From Geobacteraceae bacterium (lineage in GTDB: Bacteria; Desulfobacterota; Desulfuromonadia; Geobacterales; Geobacteraceae): 64,000 nucleotides of DNA. Positions 1 to 16,446 of this stretch are shown here, piece after piece. The DNA lies in contig JARKPN010000139.1 in the NCBI GenBank assembly GCA_029975275.1, positions 23,669-87,668 of the forward strand. Reading direction: 5' to 3'. Position 1 is the first letter of the stretch. Every line of letters starts with the position of its first letter. Below the pieces are notes generated by a model that saw only the letters and a list, made by a program, of their open reading frames with translations, was not told the origin of the DNA and ran no database searches. The position numbers and the translations under genes were made by a program.

Positions 1-698
1 CCTACTATTCCCCGGGGTAAGGGAACTCCGCCGGCACGGGCGACAAGACCCGCGATGGTATAGGTGTTGACGTCCCGTATCTGACCGGGGCCGGGCGTCA
101 GTTCCGGCGGAATGACCTCATCCCCGGTGGAGACTATCGCAACGCGCGGTCTGGCAGCCACCGTTACCTGCGTGATGCCCAATGCCATCAATCCGCCGAG
201 GTCCTGGGGACGAAGAATGTGTCCCGGGTCAAACAACGGCTCGCCCTCCTTTACGTCTTCGCCTACGTCGATCACATTCTCGCCCGGTGCAACGGCGCGC
301 AGCACTTCGATGTTGGAAGCGTCGAGCTTTTGCGTCCGCTCAACCATCACAACGGCGTCAGCTCCGGGCGGAATCATGCCGCCTGTGTAAACGACAACCG
401 CCTGGGCCGGGCCGACCGCCAGTTCGGACGCGCGGCCCATCGGCACTTCGCCTATGACGGCAAGATACGCCGGCAGCGATTCGGTCGCTCCGAAGGTATC
501 TTCGGCGCGCAACGCGTAACCGTCCATCGTACTGCGGGGGAAGGCAGGCAGGGAAGATGGGGCCGCCAGTTTTTCTACCAGCACTCTGTCGAGCGCTTCC
601 CCGGAAGCTATGCTCTCCTCCAGGACATCAGACGGAAGCTGATCGAACAAGACCCTGAGCGCATCCGCGGGTGTAAGCACCTTGAACATTTCAGGCAT
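1..698 (-). CDS. moeA: Molybdopterin molybdenumtransferase MoeA, N-terminal part (runs off the window)
   Basis: Inserts molybdate into adenylylated molybdopterin, the last step of molybdenum cofactor synthesis in the cytoplasm. Read on the minus strand, the protein begins MPEMFKVLTPADAL. It contains the typical MoeA stretch SLPAFPRSTMDGYALRAED, then VVVYTGGMIPPGADAVV and the start of the MoCF-binding domain (VAIVSTGDEVIPPE, then IRDVNTYTI). The ATG at 696-698 follows a clear AAAGGAG. About 232 of some 400 residues are inside the window; the C-terminal end is cut by the left edge. It is divergent from the desulfoferrodoxin gene. Confidence 0.9.
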   Translation of the reverse strand, partial: MPEMFKVLTPADALRVLFDQLPSDVLEESIASGEALDRVLVEKLAAPSSLPAFPRSTMDGYALRAEDTFGATESLPAYLAVIGEVPMGRASELAVGPAQAVVVYTGGMIPPGADAVVMVERTQKLDASNIEVLRAVAPGENVIDVGEDVKEGEPLFDPGHILRPQDLGGLMALGITQVTVAARPRVAIVSTGDEVIPPELTPGPGQIRDVNTYTIAGLVARAGGVPLPRGIV

Positions 699-803
699 CG
701 ACACACTCCTTTGGTTAACATTCTGATATTACTTTCAGCAACGATTCTTTCAGCATGAGGAGGTATGGTAACAGTATAACAGACCCGCGACCAGAACCGC
801 GGC

Positions 804-832
804 TTGCACAGCTCCGTCCACTGCGGTACAGT
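804..832 (+). promoter_or_regulatory. Candidate sigma-70 promoter of the desulfoferrodoxin gene
   Basis: TTGCAC (804-809), a 17-base spacer and TACAGT (827-832), about 50 bases before the start codon in the moeA/dfx divergent gap. Assigned by eye from spacing and consensus only. Confidence 0.4.
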
Positions 833-881
833 TAACCATACTCGGGAAAACAATCCAAACTCTATCTTGAACGGAGGTTTT

Positions 882-1262
882 ATGGCAAGCGTACTGGAAA
901 TCTATAAGTGTGAACTGTGCGGAAACATAGTCGAGGTCACGCACGGCGGAGCGGGTGAACTGGTCTGCTGCGGAGAGCCCATGAAGCTGATGGCCGAGAA
1001 TACGGTCGACGCCTCGAAGGAAAAGCATGTCCCGGTCATCGAGCGGGGGGCCGACTCGATCACGGTAAAGGTGGGGAGTGTCCCTCATCCCATGGAGGAG
1101 AAGCACTACATCGAATGGGTGGAGATCATTGCCGACGGCAAGGCCTACCGTCAGTTCCTCAAGCCGGGGGAGGCGCCGGAGGCGGTATTCAAGATCACCG
1201 CCCGGCAGGTGACGGCCAGGGAATACTGTAACATCCACCTGCTCTGGAAATCCGAAGGATAA
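882..1262 (+). CDS. dfx: Desulfoferrodoxin (2Fe superoxide reductase)
   Basis: Reduces superoxide to hydrogen peroxide without making oxygen, a typical defence of anaerobes; cytoplasmic. The 126-residue protein has the N-terminal desulforedoxin centre (Cys10, Cys13, Cys29, Cys30) and the catalytic SOR centre (EKHVP with His49, His69, His75, Cys116 and His119 in the CNIH motif). Both metal sites are complete, so this is the two-iron class. The ATG at 882 is preceded by ACGGAGG; an upstream in-frame TTG at 804 would add a non-homologous leader and lies in the promoter. A hairpin terminator follows directly. Confidence 0.95.
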   Translation: MASVLEIYKCELCGNIVEVTHGGAGELVCCGEPMKLMAENTVDASKEKHVPVIERGADSITVKVGSVPHPMEEKHYIEWVEIIADGKAYRQFLKPGEAPEAVFKITARQVTAREYCNIHLLWKSEG

Positions 1263-1293
1263 GGGCGACCGGCTTCATAGGTACACAAAGCAG

Positions 1294-1329
1294 GAGGCCG
1301 CCGGGGACACCGGCCGGCCTCTTTGTTTT
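1294..1329 (+). terminator. Rho-independent terminator after the desulfoferrodoxin gene
   Basis: GAGGCCG-CCGG (1294-1304) pairs with CCGG-(C)-CGGCCTC (1310-1321) around a five-base loop, with one bulged C. It is followed by TTTGTTTT. Confidence 0.75.
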
Positions 1330-1355
1330 CGCTTCGATCCACCCTTGTGCGCCCG

Positions 1356-1871
1356 TTATTCGATGATACGTACCGAGGTAATGACAACCGGCTCCACCGG
1401 CACGTCGGAGTGTCCCATGCAGGAACCGGTCTTGACCTGGCGTATGGCGTCCACCGTCTCCATCCCCTCCACTACCTGCCCGAACACCGCATACCCGAAC
1501 AGCTCCGGCGTCTTGCCCCGGTAGTCCAGGAACTCGTTGTCAACCACGTTGATGAAGAACTGGGAGGTTGCGCTGTCCACCACGGCGGTCCTGGCCATGG
1601 CCAGAGTGCCGCGCTTGTTGGAAAGGCCGTTGGCCGCCTCGTTCTTGATGGCGAATTTGGTCTTCTTCTGCTGCATGGAGGCGTCCATGCCGCCCCCCTG
1701 GATCATGAACTCCTTGATCACCCTGTGGAAGATCAACCCGTCGTAGAAGCCTTCCTTCACGTAGGAAAGGAAGTTGCGGACGCTTATGGGCGCCTTGTCC
1801 TTGAAAAGCTCGATGGTCACATTGCCCATTGAGGTATCCATGAGGACCCTGGGATTCTTTTCTTCGGTCAT
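1356..1871 (-). CDS. Cyclophilin-type peptidyl-prolyl cis-trans isomerase
   Basis: Catalyses proline isomerisation during folding. The 171-residue protein is a single cyclophilin domain: [30 protein letters not shown] (the catalytic Arg region) and [11 protein letters not shown] followed by [13 protein letters not shown]. There is no signal peptide, so it is cytoplasmic (PpiB-like). The start chosen is the ATG at 1869-1871 after AAAGGAGCGACAG; an upstream in-frame codon would add 13 residues without a ribosome site. It is monocistronic and convergent with the desulfoferrodoxin gene. Confidence 0.92.
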   Translation of the reverse strand: MTEEKNPRVLMDTSMGNVTIELFKDKAPISVRNFLSYVKEGFYDGLIFHRVIKEFMIQGGGMDASMQQKKTKFAIKNEAANGLSNKRGTLAMARTAVVDSATSQFFINVVDNEFLDYRGKTPELFGYAVFGQVVEGMETVDAIRQVKTGSCMGHSDVPVEPVVITSVRIIE

Positions 1872-1959
1872 CTGTCGCTCCTTTGGCTGAGTATATGACT
1901 TTTCTACCACACTTTCACGGCCAGGAAAAACTTTTTCGCGGGGTTGCCTTTTGCCGGAG

Positions 1960-1988
1960 TTGCGATAGGGTTAACCGGTTACGATACT
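1960..1988 (+). promoter_or_regulatory. Candidate sigma-70 promoter for the hybrid histidine kinase
   Basis: TTGCGA (1960-1965), 17-base spacer, GATACT (1983-1988). It lies 64 bases before the ATG chosen for the kinase. Consensus match only. Confidence 0.4.
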
Positions 1989-2051
1989 CGTTCAGGCGGA
2001 AACGGCCAAAGCCGCGGACCGGACTTCGTCCAACCGCCGAGGGTGAGCAAG

Positions 2052-6944
<4,893 letters not shown>

Positions 6945-6988
6945 GCAGGCTGGACAGCTGAGCAGCAACGCCACAGGAAAGGAACACC

Positions 6989-7732
6989 ATGACCAGGACA
7001 AAGTGGTTGGCCCTCGTTTTCATGACCGTCTTCATCTCAACCGCCCCGGTTGCGGCCGCGCCCCCAAAAAAGGCCGATCCGCAGCCGCAGGAGGTACTGA
7101 AGAAGCTGTTTCCCAAGCTGAAGTACACCTCGATCGGCAAGACCGACATCGACGGCCTCTACGAGGTAGCCACCGACGGGAAAATAATCTATTTCCACCC
7201 CAAGACCGGCTATCTCTTCATCGGCGACATCGTGAACAACGAAGGAAGAAGCCTTACCCAGGAGAAGATGGCTGCCGAGCGCTTCAAGCTGCTGACCCGC
7301 GATGACCTGAAAAAGGCCATAAAGGTGGGAAACGGCCGGAACACCGTCATCGAGGTGACCGACCCCGACTGCTCCTTCTGCAGAAAGATGCACGCCTATT
7401 GGGAATCCAGGCACGACGTAACCCGCTACATCTTTTTCAAACCGCTCGACATACACCCCGACGCGGTCAAGAAGGCAACCTACGTCCTGTCGGCCGACGA
7501 CACTGAAAAGGCACTGTTCGAGGTGTATTCCGGCCAGCTGGATTCCAAGCGGGACGTCCTGGACAGGAAATACGACGACAAGGGAAGGCTCCAGGCCCAG
7601 CGAGCGGTGGCGGACAAGCTGGAGGTCAACAGCACCCCGACCTTCTGGGTGAACGGAAAGTTCGTCAACGGCGCCAACATCCCCCTGATCGAGAAATACA
7701 TCGGCAAGCCGCCCGCGGGAGGCAGGAAATAA
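6989..7732 (+). CDS. Periplasmic DsbC/DsbG-like thiol:disulfide interchange protein
   Basis: Probably a disulfide isomerase or reductase of the periplasm. The protein has 247 residues with an N-terminal signal peptide (hydrophobic 5-20, cleavage near APVAAA-PPKK). A DsbC-type N-terminal dimerisation domain (LKYTSIGKTDIDGLYEV) precedes a thioredoxin fold whose active site is DPDCSFCRK (Cys128, Cys131), with the cis-Pro in NSTPTFWVNG. It follows the acylphosphatase by 44 bases and may belong to the same transcript. Similar proteins in Geobacter-type genomes are often linked to cytochrome maturation, but nothing here proves that role. Confidence 0.85.
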   Translation: MTRTKWLALVFMTVFISTAPVAAAPPKKADPQPQEVLKKLFPKLKYTSIGKTDIDGLYEVATDGKIIYFHPKTGYLFIGDIVNNEGRSLTQEKMAAERFKLLTRDDLKKAIKVGNGRNTVIEVTDPDCSFCRKMHAYWESRHDVTRYIFFKPLDIHPDAVKKATYVLSADDTEKALFEVYSGQLDSKRDVLDRKYDDKGRLQAQRAVADKLEVNSTPTFWVNGKFVNGANIPLIEKYIGKPPAGGRK

Positions 7733-7755
7733 TCCCTTCTGGGAAAATGCCATAC

Positions 7756-7783
7756 AGGGCCGGAATGGGACTTTCCCGGCCCT
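7756..7783. terminator. Possible bidirectional terminator hairpin between convergent genes
   Basis: AGGGCCGG (7756-7763) pairs with CCGGCCCT (7776-7783). It lies between the convergent DsbC/G-like and PPC genes. There is no good T-run on either strand, so efficiency is doubtful. Confidence 0.35.
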
Positions 7784-7825
7784 TGCACCCCGTATGAAAA
7801 GGATCGTGAGCAGCCCCCTACCCAT

Positions 7826-8260
7826 TCACAGCTTCAGCAGCACCATCCCCGACTGCTGATCCCGCTCACGTACCGCGTCGATACCGGTCAGCTCCATGAC
7901 GACCGCCTCAAGGACCAGGAACGTTTCCGCGTCCTCCCTCAGGCAGCCCACCCGGACCGCGTCCCGCTTGCCGAACGCGCCGTGGAAATGGACCTTCGGC
8001 TCCTCCCCCTCCCGGAATATGGTCCCGAACCCGGTCACTTCATGGCTTTCACAGAGGCTTCGCCATATGGGCACCGGCGGCATCTCCTCCTTCTCCGGCC
8101 CGGTAACGAACCTCCCCTTCCGCATGCCTCCCACCAGATGAAAGGCCGCGCTTCTGAGCCCCTCCTTCTTTGCCAGATCCACCAGCCCGCCAAGCACATC
8201 GTCCCCATCCTCGAAACGTACGACGAATACCCTGCCAATCTGTCCGCTCGCGTATTTCAT
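7826..8260 (-). CDS. PPC/DUF296-domain protein
   Basis: A 144-residue single-domain protein of the plant-and-prokaryote-conserved (PPC, DUF296) family: YASGQIGRVFVVRFEDGDDV at the N terminus, then HLVGGMRKGRF and the conserved PKVHFHGAFG near the metal-binding fold, ending in VLEAVVMEL. Plant members bind AT-rich DNA; the bacterial role is unclear. The ATG at 8258-8260 is preceded by GCGAGG; longer in-frame extensions to 8428 look like non-coding upstream sequence. Confidence 0.82.
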   Translation of the reverse strand: MKYASGQIGRVFVVRFEDGDDVLGGLVDLAKKEGLRSAAFHLVGGMRKGRFVTGPEKEEMPPVPIWRSLCESHEVTGFGTIFREGEEPKVHFHGAFGKRDAVRVGCLREDAETFLVLEAVVMELTGIDAVRERDQQSGMVLLKL

Positions 8261-8462
8261 GGAACCTCGCTTCCCTTCTCCCTTATTCCGCTGTATTTCC
8301 TTTCCGCCCGGAGAATGTAACACCTGGGGGCGAAAGGACAAAGCGGTTTTTTCCCATGAGAGTCGCTTCGGGGGATTTCCAACCCGGCCTCTGCCGCGTA
8401 TTTCAGCGAGAACCGGATACTTTCGCAATCATCGGCACGGTCGGCCGGAAGGCACTTTTTCC

Positions 8463-8491
8463 TTGACAGCCCTGCACCACGGTGATAGAAA
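8463..8491 (+). promoter_or_regulatory. Candidate sigma-70 promoter of rpsT
   Basis: Perfect TTGACA (8463-8468), 17-base spacer, TAGAAA (8486-8491). It lies 55 bases before the rpsT start. Confidence 0.6.
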
Positions 8492-8545
8492 TATTACCTT
8501 TCAAATACCCACAGAAAAACGTTGCATATATTCGGGAGGTGCAGT

Positions 8546-8809
8546 TTGGCTCATCACAAGTCGGCCCTGAAGAGGATCAAGCAGAACAAGAAGAAAACCG
8601 CCAGAAACAAGCACGTCCGCTCCACTCTGCGGACCTTCATAAAGCGCGTCCGCGAGGCGGTTGCGGCAAACGACACCAACCTGGCGAAGGAGTCCCTGGA
8701 AGCCGCCATACCGGTCATCGACTCTGCCGCATCCAAGGGCGTCATCCACAGGGCCAATGCCTCACGTAACGTCTCGCGCCTGAGCAGACTGGTCAACACC
8801 CTCGGCTAG
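8546..8809 (+). CDS. rpsT: 30S ribosomal protein S20
   Basis: Primary 16S rRNA-binding protein of the small subunit, 87 residues, very basic: [16 protein letters not shown] at the N terminus and [15 protein letters not shown] at the C terminus are diagnostic. The start is TTG at 8546 after GGGAGGTGCAGT. A second in-frame TTG at 8522 has no ribosome site. E. coli rpsT also starts at UUG, linked there to translational feedback by S20, so the rare start may be functional. Monocistronic. Confidence 0.96.
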   Translation: MAHHKSALKRIKQNKKKTARNKHVRSTLRTFIKRVREAVAANDTNLAKESLEAAIPVIDSAASKGVIHRANASRNVSRLSRLVNTLG

Positions 8810-8888
8810 CTAGGTTCGGAAAATGAAACGCAGCAGCCGCGGCATGAAGTCTCAAATGAGACCGTCGCTCGCGGGATCGGTGCAAAAC

Positions 8889-8916
8889 AAAGGGACCTCG
8901 TACTCGGGGTCCCTTT
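8889..8916 (-). terminator. Terminator hairpin between rpsT and holA
   Basis: AAAGGGACC (8889-8897) pairs with GGTCCCTTT (8908-8916). The minus strand continues with TGTTTTG, so it best serves the minus-strand leuS-lptE-holA transcript. It could also stop rpsT transcription on the plus strand. Confidence 0.65.
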
Positions 8917-8958
8917 GCCATATCTATCGAACAGCGCCTTCCGTAATGCCTTTACCCC

Positions 8959-9957
8959 TCACCCGCCCCGTCCGCACACCTCCATGACGAACGTCTCCAG
9001 CAGCACATCCGGCCTGCCACGACCGCTCTTCATGGCCAGATCGATCTCGAACAGCCTTGCGAAAATTCCTTTCAGTTCCCTGACGTGATAGTTCCCTGCC
9101 TGCCGGATGACCCCCTGGAGAAAATACGGGGCTATGCCGGTCGCCTTCCCTATCTCCGGCTGAGGGGTCTTCCGGTCCAGCAGTTCCCGCACCTTCCATA
9201 GCTGACGATAGTGACGGGTAATCATTGCCAGGACCAGGAGAGGGGCCTCGCCCCCCCGGAGCAGGGTTTCCAGGCTCCGGAGCGCCCGGTCGATATTTTT
9301 GTCCCCCAGAGAGTCAGCCAGCTCGAACACGCTGTTCACCCTAGTGTCGGAAACCACCGCGCGGATGTCGGCCACCGCGATCCGGTCGCGCCCACCGACA
9401 TAGAGCACGGCCTTCTCCAGCTCCGAGACCAGCTCCTGCAGGTTGTTGCCGACCAGATAGACCAGCATCTCGGCCGCGGCAGGCTCGATCCCCTTCCCCC
9501 TGGCGGATGCCTCGTTGCGGATGAAGGCGGGAAGCTGGTTCTCGTAGGGACGCTTGAATTCCACCAGCTCCCCGTGCTTTCTGAACTCCGTGAAGAATTT
9601 TTTCCTCTGATCGATCTTTTCGCCCAGGAAGGCCAGGCAGGTCGAGGGTGAGGGGCTCTGCAGGTAGGAGAGCAGGAGTTCGAGGGCGGCCGCGGGCAGG
9701 GCGTCGGCCTTTTTCACCAACACCACCCGCCAGGGGGCGAACATGGGGAGGGTTGCGGCCGCTTCGGCGATCTCCCCTCCCCGACATTCGGTTCCGTAGA
9801 ATACATTCAGGTTGAAGTCCCGCATGTCCGGGGTAACCAGGCGTTCCACCAGCCGCCGGACCGCCACCTCCATAAGATACGGCTCGTCTCCGTAGAGGTA
9901 GTAAAGGGGCCGGATCTCGCCCCTGTCGATTGCGGTGGTGAATTCCTTGGGTTTCAT
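8959..9957 (-). CDS. holA: DNA polymerase III delta subunit
   Basis: Clamp-loader subunit that opens the beta clamp. It has 332 residues, as usual for HolA: PLYYLYGDEPYLMEVAVRRL at the N terminus, an AAA+-like core without a P-loop (as expected for delta), ELVSELEKAVLYVGG in the middle and LLVLAMITRHYRQLWKVREL in the C-terminal collar. The ATG at 9955-9957 lacks a strong Shine-Dalgarno, but begins 11 bases after the lptE stop, suggesting translational coupling. Last gene of a leuS-lptE-holA transcript. Confidence 0.9.
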   Translation of the reverse strand: MKPKEFTTAIDRGEIRPLYYLYGDEPYLMEVAVRRLVERLVTPDMRDFNLNVFYGTECRGGEIAEAAATLPMFAPWRVVLVKKADALPAAALELLLSYLQSPSPSTCLAFLGEKIDQRKKFFTEFRKHGELVEFKRPYENQLPAFIRNEASARGKGIEPAAAEMLVYLVGNNLQELVSELEKAVLYVGGRDRIAVADIRAVVSDTRVNSVFELADSLGDKNIDRALRSLETLLRGGEAPLLVLAMITRHYRQLWKVRELLDRKTPQPEIGKATGIAPYFLQGVIRQAGNYHVRELKGIFARLFEIDLAMKSGRGRPDVLLETFVMEVCGRGG

Positions 9958-9968
9958 GGGGTACCGGG

Positions 9969-10487
9969 TCAGAAGTCTTCGATGATCTTCAGGTAGATCT
10001 GCTGGGCCAGGCGACGGCTGATCTCCTGGATGGCGGCGTCCTCGCTGTTCTGCTGGATGGCTATGTCCGAACTGGCGGGAAAGTCCTGGCTCCAGGAAAG
10101 GGTCCCCCGCCAAACGACACGATGGGTGCTGTTCTTCCGCAGGGTGGCGGTTACGGTTATGGTGGCCCGGTACTCCCTGACGATGTCAAAGCCGGTATAG
10201 GAGACGGCGACCTTGCCGTAGGTGAGGACCTCGCCGCCCAGGGTATAGTCCGAGGAGTCCATCTCCTTGACCCTGAGGCCCCTCCTTTTGGCGAATTCGT
10301 CTATCAGATCGTTGAGCAGGATATTCTCCAGGTTCGGCTTATAGGTCTTGTTGGCAAAAATGGGGATGCTTATGGTCTCCCCTTCGCCGAAGCGGGCCTG
10401 TACGTCGCGCGCAACCGGCCGATAACCGCACCCGACGGCAAAGGAACAGCATATGAGCAAGATGAGAAAAAGAAACGTTGAACGCAC
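9969..10487 (-). CDS. lptE: LPS-assembly lipoprotein LptE
   Basis: Outer-membrane lipoprotein that partners LptD in lipopolysaccharide insertion. It has 172 residues; a lipoprotein signal (FLFLILLICCSFAVGCGYRP) places the lipidated Cys at residue 20. The body has the LptE pattern: ISIPIFANKTYKPNLENILLN, YTLGGEVLTYGK and REYRATITVTATL. The GTG start at 10485-10487 follows AGGGGGG. It lies 35 bases after leuS, an order (leuS-lptE-holA) that is widely conserved. Confidence 0.88.
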   Translation of the reverse strand: MRSTFLFLILLICCSFAVGCGYRPVARDVQARFGEGETISIPIFANKTYKPNLENILLNDLIDEFAKRRGLRVKEMDSSDYTLGGEVLTYGKVAVSYTGFDIVREYRATITVTATLRKNSTHRVVWRGTLSWSQDFPASSDIAIQQNSEDAAIQEISRRLAQQIYLKIIEDF

Positions 10488-10522
10488 GAAGCCCCCCTGC
10501 CCCGGCCGAGCCGGGGCGGTTT

Positions 10523-12994
<2,472 letters not shown>

Positions 12995-13077
12995 TATCGT
13001 CTACCTCCGGGTCGTTTCCTGTAACAGTCCCCCCATGTATGAAGGGATCTGTATATCAGTAATCTATATTCATTTCT

Positions 13078-13112
13078 TACCCCTCCCCTTCCTCATGGGG
13101 GCCGGGAGGGGT
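13078..13112. other. Hairpin-forming sequence downstream of the che operon
   Basis: ACCCCTCCC (13078-13086) and GGGAGGGGT (13104-13112) form a nine-base inverted repeat in the non-coding gap between the che operon's last gene and leuS. A T-tract is lacking on both strands, so a terminator role is only a guess. Confidence 0.35.
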
Positions 13113-13184
13113 TACTCTCTGCTTCATAACTCCCTCCCTCTTATCTGCAAAAGGGGGAGCCCACAAGCCATTCCCATTCTCTCC

Positions 13185-13562
13185 TCAGGCGGGATTCAAG
13201 AGGGAGCGCGCCAGGTCGAGGATCCTGTTGGCCTGGATCGGCTTGGTGATGTAGTCGTTGGCGCCGAGGGCCAGGGCGCGCTCACGGTCCTCCTGGGCGC
13301 CCTCCGTGGTGATCACCACAATCGGAGTGGTACGGTAGTTGGCGTCGTTCCGCACCAGACTCACCAGCTTCAGACCGTCCATGATCGGCATGTTTATGTC
13401 GGTCAGGATCAGGTCGAATTTCTCCGAGGAAAGCTTCTTCAACCCGTCGACCCCGTCGCTGGCCTCGACCACCCGGACCCCCTGGAGCCTTTTGAGAGCA
13501 AACGAGATCAGCTGCCTCATGGTAGGTGAATCCTCGATAATCAGAATTTTGTGTTCAGGCAT
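13185..13562 (-). CDS. CheY-like single-domain response regulator (last gene of the che operon)
   Basis: A 125-residue stand-alone receiver: acidic pair in IIEDSP, phospho-acceptor Asp55 in ILTDINMP, Thr in VVITTEGA and Lys107 in DYITKPI. All key residues are intact, so it should accept phosphate, probably from the CheA encoded upstream, and signal by protein interaction. It lies 25 bases after the coiled-coil GAF gene. Confidence 0.9.
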   Translation of the reverse strand: MPEHKILIIEDSPTMRQLISFALKRLQGVRVVEASDGVDGLKKLSSEKFDLILTDINMPIMDGLKLVSLVRNDANYRTTPIVVITTEGAQEDRERALALGANDYITKPIQANRILDLARSLLNPA

Positions 13563-13587
13563 GACGTCATGTCCTCCACAGGGTTGT

Positions 13588-14412
13588 CTACTTGGTGAGC
13601 AGGTCTATGAAGCCCTGAATCGTCGAGAGTTTCCGTTCGGACTCGGAGTAGAGCTTGGAGCTGAAGATGGCGGTGGCCGCGTGGCCCGCCAGGAGGGTGA
13701 ACAGCTCGTAGTCCACAGGCGCGAAGGTCTTTTTCTGGACAAGCAGCTTGTAGATGACTATCACCCCGATGACGTGCTCCTTGATCTTGAGAGGGATGCA
13801 TACCATGGGGTTCAGGAAATCGCGGCTGTAAGTGGTCACGTCGTCAACGAAAAAATTATCGCCGGTCTTGGCCACCGAACCGATGATGCCGTTTCCGAGC
13901 TTGACAGACGGGATTTCCTGTCGCTCAACCCCTTCGGTCGCCACGGCGTTCAGCTCGTTGGTCTTCTCGTCCAGAAGCATGATGGCGAACTCCTCGGCGC
14001 CGATCAGGTTGATGATTATCTCGATGATGATCTGCAGCACCTCGGGGAAATCGAGGGTGGAGTGGAGCTGGTAGCTGGCGATGTAGAGGTTGGCGAGGTT
14101 GTTGTTTTCACTCTCGATCTCCACGTAGCGTTCGGCAAAGTCCCGGTTCTCCCGTTCCACCTGGGCTATGCGTTCCAGGATCTCCTGTTTCTCCTTTTCC
14201 AGCAGGGCGATCCTCTCGGCAAGCTTCCGGTTCTGGTCCGAGACGACGCTCTCGACCCCCCTGTTTCGCAGGCCGTCCTCCATCTGCAGGAGCAGAAAGC
14301 GGAGCCGCTCGTTCTCCTTCAGGAGCTCCTGGGTGAATTCAGCCCCCTTCTTGAACAGCTGCAGAAACTCCTCGGCCCTGCCGGAAACACCTTTATCATC
14401 TTCACTCGCCAT
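13588..14412 (-). CDS. Coiled-coil GAF-domain protein of the che operon
   Basis: A 274-residue cytoplasmic protein. Residues about 10-110 form a long coiled coil (ENERLRFLLLQMEDG, KLAERIALLEKEKQEILERI). A GAF domain follows (STLDFPEVLQIIIEIIINLI, EEFAIMLLDE, GNGIIGSVAKTGDNFFVDD, VCIPLKIKEHVIGVIVIY), then a short tail. There is no output domain. It may sense a small ligand or act as a scaffold for the receiver proteins. The ATG at 14410-14412 follows GGGAGG. It sits between cheB and the final cheY-like gene. Confidence 0.75.
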   Translation of the reverse strand: MASEDDKGVSGRAEEFLQLFKKGAEFTQELLKENERLRFLLLQMEDGLRNRGVESVVSDQNRKLAERIALLEKEKQEILERIAQVERENRDFAERYVEIESENNNLANLYIASYQLHSTLDFPEVLQIIIEIIINLIGAEEFAIMLLDEKTNELNAVATEGVERQEIPSVKLGNGIIGSVAKTGDNFFVDDVTTYSRDFLNPMVCIPLKIKEHVIGVIVIYKLLVQKKTFAPVDYELFTLLAGHAATAIFSSKLYSESERKLSTIQGFIDLLTK

Positions 14413-14494
14413 GGCGTGTCCTCCCAGTTTCTCTCCCTTTAGAGCTTGTTCGTCAATAAGCATTCCGGGATCGCATCCCGTCTTCATGCCGTTC

Positions 14495-15568
14495 TTAATA
14501 TCCGCACCGCACCAGTATCTCGTCCGACATCCGGTCGAGCGGAACAACCGCGTCAACCATACCGGTGGCCATGGCGGCCCGCGGCATGCCGAAGATCACC
14601 GCGGACTCCTCGGCCTCCGACAGCACCTGACCGCCCGAACCTTTGATGGCCCTGACCCCCAGGCTCCCGTCATTCCCCATGCCGGTCAGAACCACCCCGA
14701 GCAGCTGCGGACCGAAGACCTCGGCGCCCGACCGGAACATCCTGTCCACCGAAGGGAGGTAGTTCTCCCCCGGCTCCGGGTCGAGCAGTCGGACCGTCAC
14801 CTCGCCGTCGGTGCGCTGAAACACCATGTTCCTTCCGCCCGGCGCAATCAGGGCGCACCCGGCCCGCACCGGATCCCCGTCGCGGGCCTCCGTCACCTCA
14901 AAGGCCGAGGTCCGGTTGAGTCGCTCGGCAAAGGTCCGGGTAAAGCCGGGGGGCATGTGCTGGGAAACCACCAGCGAAAAAGGGAGATCCTCGGGAAACG
15001 CGCTGAAAATGCTTTGCAGGGCCGGGGGCCCGCCGGTAGAGGCCCCGATGGCGACCACCGTGGCGACTCCGCCGGCCCGCTTCCTCCGGGCAAACAGCTC
15101 CTTCGGCCTGGCCGGCGGCCCGCCGGCCCCCTCCTGCGCCAGGAGCATGCCCCGCCTGCTGACCGAGGACATGTTCAGGTTGAACACTCCCCGCACCTTC
15201 TCGTGCAGGTCTTTCCGGATTTTTATCAGCTCGTCGGAGGCCTCGGCCGTAGGCTTCAGGATAAAATCGACCGCCCCCAGCTCCAGGGCCTTGAAGACCC
15301 GCTCGTCTCCTCCCATGGAGCTTACCACGATAACCGGGGTCGGACGGTTGCTCATGATGATGCGCAGGAAGGTGAATCCGTCCATGCGCGGCATCTCCAG
15401 GTCAAGGGTGACCAGGTCCGGTTTCAGCTCCAGGACCCGGCGGATCCCCTCCTCCCCGTCCACGGCGTAGCCCGCCACCTCCACCTCGGGAAGCCCTTCC
15501 AGCATCCTGGATATGGTCCTCCGGTTGAAGGCTGAATCGTCGATTACCAGAACCCTGAGTTTTTTCAC
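14495..15568 (-). CDS. cheB: Chemotaxis protein-glutamate methylesterase CheB
   Basis: Removes methyl groups from chemoreceptors and deamidates them, activated by phosphorylation. It has 357 residues: a receiver ([10 protein letters not shown], Asp56 in [18 protein letters not shown]), a linker, then the esterase domain with the catalytic triad Ser177 ([10 protein letters not shown]), His204 (SQHMPPGFT) and Asp300 ([10 protein letters not shown]). Its start overlaps the cheR stop by four bases. Confidence 0.96.
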   Translation of the reverse strand: MKKLRVLVIDDSAFNRRTISRMLEGLPEVEVAGYAVDGEEGIRRVLELKPDLVTLDLEMPRMDGFTFLRIIMSNRPTPVIVVSSMGGDERVFKALELGAVDFILKPTAEASDELIKIRKDLHEKVRGVFNLNMSSVSRRGMLLAQEGAGGPPARPKELFARRKRAGGVATVVAIGASTGGPPALQSIFSAFPEDLPFSLVVSQHMPPGFTRTFAERLNRTSAFEVTEARDGDPVRAGCALIAPGGRNMVFQRTDGEVTVRLLDPEPGENYLPSVDRMFRSGAEVFGPQLLGVVLTGMGNDGSLGVRAIKGSGGQVLSEAEESAVIFGMPRAAMATGMVDAVVPLDRMSDEILVRCGY

Positions 15569-16446
15569 TCTCCACTCCCCGCGGAGACCCCAGCATACGG
15601 TTTCTGGTATACCATGTCGTTTTTCAGGTGTTTCAGGGAAAAGGCGGTAGTGGTGTTGAGAAGCGACTCCGCGTGTCCCAGCAGGAGATATCCCCCCTCC
15701 CTGAGCGAGCGGTAAAAGGATTCGACCACCCTTTTCTTGGCAACCTGGTCGAAGTAAATAATAACATTACGACAGAAGATCACATCCATCTTGCCCAACA
15801 GTATCATGCGGCTTTCGTCAAAAAGGTTAAGATGGCTGATGGTGACCAACCCTCTTACCTGGTCGTTGATCCGGTAGAGTCCGTCCTGCTCCTTGAAAAA
15901 CCGCAGGACCCTCCCCTCTTCGGTGGTCCTGAAAGAGGACTTGCCGTACATACCCTTGCGTGCATGCTGCAGGACACGCTGGCTGATGTCGGTCCCCACG
16001 ATCTCCACCTTCCACCCCTGGAAACAGCCTGCCTCCAGGATCAGCATGGCAATGGTGTAGGGCTCCTCTCCGGTGGAGCAGCCGGCGCTCCAGATACGCA
16101 GGGTCCGGTCCCCTTTCTTCTCCTTCAGGGTCTTCAGCTCGGGCAGGATCTCCCCGGCAAAGGCCTTCAACTGGAACTCTTCGCGGAAGAAATAGGTCTC
16201 GTTGGTGGTCAGGACATCCATGATGTCCGAGAACTCCTGGTCCCGTACGCGGCTGTACTTGAGAAAGTGGTAATACTCTCTGAAACCCGGCAGCTGATGG
16301 ACGGAAAGCCTCCGGACAAGCCGCTTCTCCAGCAGGAACTTGGAGTCGACGTCAAAAAAGATGCCGCAGTGGCCGTGGATCAGGTCCCGTATGAGACGGA
16401 ACTCCTCCTCGGACATGCGTGCTTCAGGTTCCGTCCCGAATATCAT
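15565..16446 (-). CDS. cheR: Chemotaxis protein methyltransferase CheR
   Basis: SAM-dependent methyltransferase acting on receptor glutamates. It has 293 residues: an N-terminal helical domain ([21 protein letters not shown]), then the Rossmann domain with [18 protein letters not shown] (SAM site) and [14 protein letters not shown]. The ATG at 16444-16446 overlaps the upstream HEAT gene stop; Met11 (16416) is an alternative start. It overlaps cheB by four bases downstream. Confidence 0.95.
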   Translation of the reverse strand: MIFGTEPEARMSEEEFRLIRDLIHGHCGIFFDVDSKFLLEKRLVRRLSVHQLPGFREYYHFLKYSRVRDQEFSDIMDVLTTNETYFFREEFQLKAFAGEILPELKTLKEKKGDRTLRIWSAGCSTGEEPYTIAMLILEAGCFQGWKVEIVGTDISQRVLQHARKGMYGKSSFRTTEEGRVLRFFKEQDGLYRINDQVRGLVTISHLNLFDESRMILLGKMDVIFCRNVIIYFDQVAKKRVVESFYRSLREGGYLLLGHAESLLNTTTAFSLKHLKNDMVYQKPYAGVSAGSGE

